Below, one piece after another: positions 18,477 to 23,112 of a stretch of 23,112 nucleotides of DNA; within the stretch, counting starts at the first letter, position 1, and each line of letters begins with the position of its first letter. The notes under the pieces were generated by a model, which was not told the origin of the DNA, did not search any database, and was given only the letters and a program-made list of their open reading frames with translations. The stretch comes from a virus. The stretch lies in IMG/VR virus record IMGVR_UViG_3300046323_000368, positions 1-23,112 of that record; one strand, written 5' to 3'. The position numbers were made by a program, and so were the translations under genes.

Positions 18477-21218
18477 TTAGTTGATAACGGTTGCTTTGGC
18501 TGGGATCGCCGCGTAGTCGGCCTGGTAGTAGTCGGGTGAGTAATTGATGGCGCGGATGTTCACGCATTCGTTGTCGCTGATGTCCAGCTCAGTGACCAGC
18601 CAAGCTAGTGCGCCGCGTGTGCTGTCGGCGCTGAAACTGAAAATCGTGCGAATGCCGTCAGCGCTTTGGGTGGTGACGATGGCCTCGCTTGGCACGCTTT
18701 GCAAAATGACTTTGTTGGCTGCGCTGCCTGCAATGACGGCGATGCTTTGCAGGCTGCCGTCGCGCTTCATTAAAACGATGCTGTGGGCTTGGCCGGGTGT
18801 GAAGGTCACGTCACCGCTTAACGTCAGCTCCAGGCCTGACTGGGCGATGACCTCGCCGTCCTGGCTTTTAAATCGGGTGCCGTCTGCCACGTCGATGCGG
18901 CTGTTGGGCAGCAGCGCCCTGGCGTCGGTGGTGGTGGTCACGTCCAGGCTCAGGCGCTGGCCTAGCAGCTTGTACAGCTCGCGGTTAGCGCGTAGCCAGG
19001 CTTGCTCAAAGCTGCGAATGCCCGGAATTTCAAACTTTTTGACTTGGGTGTAGTTGCCCGCAAGTGGCAGGGTGATGGTTTCTGACTGGTCGGTGTCGGG
19101 GTCCACATACACAAACTGAACGCCGTCATATTCAGCATCGCTGGCAAACTTGCGCACCACGGTTTCAGCGTCGGGCTTTTTGTTGCGGTGAGTGAAGACG
19201 GCCACGCTGTTGGTTTGCGCCCGGTCGAGTGAAAAGCGGATTTTGCCGTTTTGCCTGTACGCGATGCAAAACGCGGCATTGGCCAGCATGGTGACGGTCT
19301 CTTCAAAACTGGTGTTGTCGCTATCAAAGGTGTAGCTAAACTGCCCTGCCTTGGCGTGCCATGCGTCGAGCTGCTGCTGCACCGCGTAGATTTGCGGCAT
19401 GTCTACCTCAAGCGCCAAATCTCGCGCGCCGATTTGCGGGTCAACAGAGACAGCCGCCATGATGTCGACCATGCGGGTGGTGGCGGCAATGGTGCCGCTG
19501 GCCAGCCTGCCTGTGGCGTCAAACGCGCCGCTGAAGGTGCTGCCGTTGTAGGTAGGTAGCTTGCGGCTGGCCTGGCACTTTAGCTGCCGTGACTTGACCG
19601 CCGTGGCGCGTGATGTGGCTTGGGTAACTGTGTGGATGGTGGTCTTGTTGCCAAACTCGGTTTTGGTGACTGGGCTGACGCTGTACAGGTCGGCAAACTT
19701 GATTTCGTCTTGCACCTGCCCGCCAAAGGCGAAGTCATAGGCGCTGGTACGGCGCATGCGGGCACGGGCGGGGCCTGTCCAGCCGGTGACCAGCTCCAGC
19801 GTCTCGGCTTGTTCATCGCCGGTGGCGGCGGTGAGTGTGCCGCTGACGGTTTGCACGGTGCCGGTAGGCACCAGCGCGCTGGTGAGCTGTTCGACTTCGA
19901 GCAGATACGACACGCTGTTGGTGATTGGCCCGCCGCCTGAGTCTTTGAACACGCCCGCAGCGGCCACCACATTGGCCCAGACCTCGGTGCGGTCGGTGGC
20001 TGGCAGCGTGACCCATGGCGTGTTATTTGACACGCCTGTGAGCTGCACCGAAGCAACGGACGCAGGCACGGGCTGGGTGAAGGTGCTGGTGGTCAGCTTG
20101 ATAAAGCCGTCGCCCACGCTGGCCACGGTGCGGGTGCCTGAGTAGTTGACTGACGGCGTGGTAAAGGTAGCAATGGCCGTCTCAGTGACCAGCGTGCTGC
20201 TGACGGTGATGTCGTCAGGCGTCCAGGTGACGACGGTGAATGTGCCGTTATTGGCAGGGTCGGCAAAGCCGGTCCACGTCAGCACGCTGCCCACGGCCAG
20301 ATTGACAAACAAGCCCGAGGCTGAAAACGTGCTGGTCACATCGATGACGGTGATCAAGGCCGTGCCGGTGGCGCTGAAGTTGGCCATGCTGATCGTGACC
20401 GACGCGCCAGGCATGACGACGCTGTTGAAGTTGGGGCCTTTGGTCGTCTGCGTGATGATGTCGCCTGTGGCATGGGACGTGAAAGCGTAGGTGTCGCTGG
20501 CCAGGATTTGTAGCTGGTTGAGCGCCTTTAGGGTGATGCCGTCAACCTCAATTTGCCGCTTGACCGTCAGCACCGGGTCAATGATGGCCGCGCCGATTTG
20601 CAGCACCGGCGCGTCGCCGCTGTTGGGCGACTTGAACGGGTCATACACGGCAGCCGATGCGCCAGGGATGTCGGCAATCAGCGTGTCGCCGTCTTTGATG
20701 TTGGCCAGGTCGTAATAACCACGGCCTACGCAGTAGTAGCCATACTCATATTTTTGATTCGCCAGCCACTTTGTATAGGTCGGCATCATGAGGCTGGGCA
20801 CTGAGGTGACGGTGCCATAAATGTCTTCAACTCGCTGCAACATGCGCAGCTGGTTTTGCCGCTCGCCCAGGGCGTTGTTTGGGCTGGCCTGGGTGCGGTT
20901 GACGTTGGCTGGCTGCGATGGCTTGGGCGTGAGCAGCCGGGCGACAAAACCCAGCACCATACTTATGGCGATGTTGATCAAAATCGACACCGGATCGCCC
21001 GGGCTTTGCAGCACGGTAACCACCGGCGCGGTGCAGGTGGCAATCGCGGCAGCATCGTGGCTGATGTCGTTGGCGGCGCATGGCTCGCCCGCGTAAATTT
21101 GCAGGGTGACTTGCGGCGTACCGCCGTAGTGCTGCAGCAGCCATTCGCCCAGGTTGTCTGCCTCATGCACGGCGGGCTTGCGGTCGGCAAACGGGTGGTC
21201 GTACAAATAAATTTTCAT
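18477..21218 (-). CDS. tail tip protein J / TipJ-like host specificity protein
   Basis: 913 residues. It forms the central tail tip below the tape measure. Indicators are the N-terminal MKIYLYDHPFADRK region, a hydrophobic segment near residues 70-85 (INIAISMVLGFVARLLTP), VEDIYGTVTSVPSLMMPTY, and the later KFEIPGIRSFEQAWLRANRE and NSRIDVADG motifs seen in TipJ/gpJ proteins. The middle is beta-rich with fibronectin- or Ig-like character (about 230-500). The ATG at 21218 (ATGA overlap with the NlpC/P60 gene) is used; the frame is open to 21335, but that part is shadow. Confidence 0.85.
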   Translation of the reverse strand: MKIYLYDHPFADRKPAVHEADNLGEWLLQHYGGTPQVTLQIYAGEPCAANDISHDAAAIATCTAPVVTVLQSPGDPVSILINIAISMVLGFVARLLTPKPSQPANVNRTQASPNNALGERQNQLRMLQRVEDIYGTVTSVPSLMMPTYTKWLANQKYEYGYYCVGRGYYDLANIKDGDTLIADIPGASAAVYDPFKSPNSGDAPVLQIGAAIIDPVLTVKRQIEVDGITLKALNQLQILASDTYAFTSHATGDIITQTTKGPNFNSVVMPGASVTISMANFSATGTALITVIDVTSTFSASGLFVNLAVGSVLTWTGFADPANNGTFTVVTWTPDDITVSSTLVTETAIATFTTPSVNYSGTRTVASVGDGFIKLTTSTFTQPVPASVASVQLTGVSNNTPWVTLPATDRTEVWANVVAAAGVFKDSGGGPITNSVSYLLEVEQLTSALVPTGTVQTVSGTLTAATGDEQAETLELVTGWTGPARARMRRTSAYDFAFGGQVQDEIKFADLYSVSPVTKTEFGNKTTIHTVTQATSRATAVKSRQLKCQASRKLPTYNGSTFSGAFDATGRLASGTIAATTRMVDIMAAVSVDPQIGARDLALEVDMPQIYAVQQQLDAWHAKAGQFSYTFDSDNTSFEETVTMLANAAFCIAYRQNGKIRFSLDRAQTNSVAVFTHRNKKPDAETVVRKFASDAEYDGVQFVYVDPDTDQSETITLPLAGNYTQVKKFEIPGIRSFEQAWLRANRELYKLLGQRLSLDVTTTTDARALLPNSRIDVADGTRFKSQDGEVIAQSGLELTLSGDVTFTPGQAHSIVLMKRDGSLQSIAVIAGSAANKVILQSVPSEAIVTTQSADGIRTIFSFSADSTRGALAWLVTELDISDNECVNIRAINYSPDYYQADYAAIPAKATVIN

Positions 21219-21586
21219 GCTGGCTTGGCCCAAAATTCGAGCAGCTCGTATTGGCTGCGCAGGCTGGCCATGTCCTGGTACAAGTTGCCAGCGGGCAGCG
21301 CATGCAGCACACTGCCTTGGTGGTACACGCCGCAATGGTGCAGGCCCAGGGCAGCGGTGCGGCCCAGCAGCACCACCGCGCCGTCTTGCGGTTCAGGCAC
21401 TTGCATAAAACCGTGGGCTGACTTGTGCAGCGCCAGACGGAAAGCAGCGGCAATGCTGCGCACCGAGTTGTTGATGACCTGGTAATCGAGCACGCCCTGG
21501 TTAAATTCCCGCGTGTACACATCTGCCACCAGGCTCCAGCACGGCGGCGCGGGGTACTGCTGGCCAAGGTAAAAATTGATGTTCAT
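21215..21586 (-). CDS. NlpC/P60-family tail peptidase
   Basis: 123 residues. In siphophages this protein, homologous to the peptidase part of lambda K, helps complete the tail tip and may cut peptidoglycan during DNA entry. The catalytic cysteine is in APPCWSLV (C16), the histidine in HHCGVYH (about H84), and the third residue is probably H95 in VLHA. Both neighbours overlap by 4 bp (ATGA). Confidence 0.85.
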   Translation of the reverse strand: MNINFYLGQQYPAPPCWSLVADVYTREFNQGVLDYQVINNSVRSIAAAFRLALHKSAHGFMQVPEPQDGAVVLLGRTAALGLHHCGVYHQGSVLHALPAGNLYQDMASLRSQYELLEFWAKPA

Positions 21587-22086
21587 ACGAAACCCCGCAG
21601 CATGGGGATGGCCTTTGGGCTGTAGACCTCGCCAGTGCGGGCCACATTCAAGCGCGGTGACACGGCAGACAACGTGGCCGCGCCCAACTTGTACGCGATG
21701 CTTTCAACTTGCAGGACAGCGGTGGCCTGGGCAGCGGTCAGGTCGTCTGATAAATACTGGCGATACACCAGCCGGATTTTTTCCAGGGTGTTGACAGCAA
21801 TGGCGTCGAGCTGCTGGCGAAACAGGTCGGTGATGTCGGTCGTGTCCAGCGTGATGTCAAACTTTTGGTCGAGGTGGCCGCTGGTGCCTGCCAGCTTGGT
21901 GGCAAAGTTGAGCGGCTGCACGGTTTTAAGGCCGGTTTCTGTCGTGACGCTACCCTCATAAGGCTCACGCCATAAAAACTGCGTGGTGATGGCGCTGTGG
22001 CTGATTTCAAGCACTTCAATGACGTGGATCGTTTGCGGCGCGCTGGCCAGGAAGACTTTGAGGCGGGCTTGCAGGTCCAGGCTCAT
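21583..22086 (-). CDS. DUF1833-type phage tail protein
   Basis: 167 residues. The pattern of IEVLEISHSAITTQFLWREP, FEVxLDxTDxTDLFR-like and VLQVESIAYKLGAATLSAVS matches the DUF1833 tail-component family, found between the tape measure and NlpC/P60 genes in many siphophages. The ATG at 22086 lies 2 nt after the upstream gene's stop; a longer frame to 22176 is shadow. Its role is structural, in tail tip assembly, but not better defined. Confidence 0.8.
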   Translation of the reverse strand: MSLDLQARLKVFLASAPQTIHVIEVLEISHSAITTQFLWREPYEGSVTTETGLKTVQPLNFATKLAGTSGHLDQKFDITLDTTDITDLFRQQLDAIAVNTLEKIRLVYRQYLSDDLTAAQATAVLQVESIAYKLGAATLSAVSPRLNVARTGEVYSPKAIPMLRGFV

Positions 22087-22088
22087 GG

Positions 22089-22577
22089 CTAGACCGCCAG
22101 CACGTTGGTGTCGACGTTGGCGAACTGGGCCAGGCGGGCCAGCAGTGGCCAGCTGTATTCGCCATACGTTTCCCATAAATCAAGCAGCACCTGCGACTCA
22201 GCGTTTGAGAAGTCATAGGCTTGGGTAGTGGCCTCGACCGTGAAGCTGACGGTGCTGATAGGCCCACCGGTGCGGGCAACGCGGTAGCTGTCGGGGGTGA
22301 TGTTGCAGTCGTGATCAGCCAGGCCAAAGCCGCTGTCTAACGGCATGGCGAAGGTGATCGCGCCCTTTTTTAGCAACTGGTGGTAAAACACCTGCCAGAC
22401 TGACAACTGGGTGGCGGTAAGCACCATCGAAACGCTAAATAGCGAGGGGCCACGGTCCCAGGCTAGTGCGTAGCGTGGTGCGCCGCCGGCCACTGCGGTG
22501 CGGTTGACGCCGCCGGGGCCTTGGAAGCCGTAGCCAGCCGCGATGGGCTGAAAGCCGGTGGGGATGCGGACGGTCAT
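22089..22577 (-). CDS. minor tail protein
   Basis: 162 residues. It starts TVRIPTGFQPIAAGYGFQGP and has a beta-rich core with GADHDCNI-like strands and a FSNAESQVLLDLWETYGEYS end. Similar small proteins sit directly after the tape measure gene in many proteobacterial siphophages and are taken as distal-tail components. It overlaps the tape measure stop by 4 bp (ATGA). The specific family was not identified. Confidence 0.7.
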   Translation of the reverse strand: MTVRIPTGFQPIAAGYGFQGPGGVNRTAVAGGAPRYALAWDRGPSLFSVSMVLTATQLSVWQVFYHQLLKKGAITFAMPLDSGFGLADHDCNITPDSYRVARTGGPISTVSFTVEATTQAYDFSNAESQVLLDLWETYGEYSWPLLARLAQFANVDTNVLAV

Positions 22578-23112
22578 GCGCGCTGCCTTTGCGCGTTGAA
22601 GTTTTGCTGCATGGCCCGGCTGACTTTGCTGTTGGGGTCATACAGCGCCTGAGCCATGGCTTCCTGATTTTCTTGCAGGAAAATGGCGCGCTGGCCTGGA
22701 CTGATTTCCTGGCTGACCACGTTGTCAATGCGGCCTGTGGTTTGGTTGACGATGGTGATGGACTCGCCGCCAGAGCTGCTGCCGCCAAATGAGGCCCGTA
22801 GCTGCTCGTTGGAAATGATGGTGCCGGGCTGGCGCGGAATGAATAGCTCTTTACCACGCTCGCCAACTATGCTGGGCACGCCGACGGGCGGGTCGCCGCC
22901 ATCGGCAAATTTAAAAAGGGAACTGAAAAACGATGCGTCAAAGTCAACCGTACCGCCGCCGCCCATGATGCCGCTGCCGCCCAGCAAGCCACCCAGCCCA
23001 CCCAGGCTGCCGCCCAAATCGCCAACGAGGGATTTGGCCTGGATGCGGATCAGGTCGCTGATGATGCTGTCGGCCAGGCTCTTGAAGTCGAGCTTGCCGG
23101 TCTTGGCAAAGC
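22574..23112 (-). CDS. tail tape measure protein, C-terminal part (runs off the window)
   Basis: About 179 residues of the C-terminus are inside the window and the gene continues to the right. The frame reads FAKTGKLDFKSLADSIISDL then IRIQAKSLVGDL, typical of tape measure ends. A Gly-rich stretch and FADGGDPPVGVPSIVGERGK with LFIPRQPGTIISN follow, a very common tape-measure C-terminal signature. It sets tail length and probably forms part of the DNA channel. Confidence 0.85.
   Translation of the reverse strand, partial: FAKTGKLDFKSLADSIISDLIRIQAKSLVGDLGGSLGGLGGLLGGSGIMGGGGTVDFDASFFSSLFKFADGGDPPVGVPSIVGERGKELFIPRQPGTIISNEQLRASFGGSSSGGESITIVNQTTGRIDNVVSQEISPGQRAIFLQENQEAMAQALYDPNSKVSRAMQQNFNAQRQRA

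Overview
The window is a stretch of a temperate, siphovirus-type bacteriophage genome. The coding style (high GC, dense overlapping genes, leftward tail and lysis genes facing a rightward early operon) and the family resemblance of many small proteins suggest a betaproteobacterial host, probably Burkholderiales or Comamonadaceae. The host is inferred from protein style only. No rRNA, tRNA, CRISPR array or insertion sequence was seen.

Layout. (1) 1-4574 is a leftward early/replication operon: a leaderless Cro-like regulator, several very small genes, a CII-like HTH protein, a Toprim plus VapE-type primase-helicase, and the start of one more gene. Two small rightward genes (a zinc ribbon and an unknown) are embedded antisense to this operon, each preceded by a long hairpin. 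(2) 4575-5879 is the immunity region: three operators 25 bp apart, a short CI-like repressor with no peptidase domain, then a SLATT-like two-helix membrane protein with its own strong promoter and terminator (a 'moron' in the position of lambda rex), then two more operators 25 bp apart over a strong rightward promoter. (3) 5880-14513 is one rightward early operon of about 8.6 kb, with many 4-bp start/stop overlaps. It encodes unknown small proteins, a deoxynucleotide monophosphate kinase, an HNH endonuclease, a ParB-like protein, an ASCH protein, an excisionase and a tyrosine integrase that lacks its C-terminal catalytic end. (4) 14514-14700 is a convergent intergenic region with two strong hairpins, one of them a leftward terminator. 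(5) 14701-23112 is the leftward late operon read from the right: tape measure (partial), two tail proteins, NlpC/P60 protein, tail tip protein J, beta-helix tailspike, small ORF, holin candidates, M15 endolysin, nested Rz/Rz1 spanins and a 55-residue NrdR-like zinc protein.

How it fits together. The repressor probably binds the five AGGYNNRCCT palindromes. These sit in exactly the same register on the leftward (cro/replication) and rightward (early) promoters, so both lytic operons would be shut in a lysogen. The SLATT-like gene, and probably the two antisense small genes, would stay on because they appear to have their own control. After derepression, the leftward transcript makes the replication proteins and the rightward one the takeover, nucleotide-metabolism and recombination proteins. 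The late operon makes the tail, lysis proteins and spanins.

Most worth a second look: the SLATT-like moron, the mirrored operator/promoter architecture with a leaderless cro, the duplicated Cro C-terminal tail whose copies differ only synonymously, the paired hairpin modules upstream of the primase gene (possibly C4/P4-CI-like antisense RNA), the truncated integrase, and the NrdR-like mini-protein.
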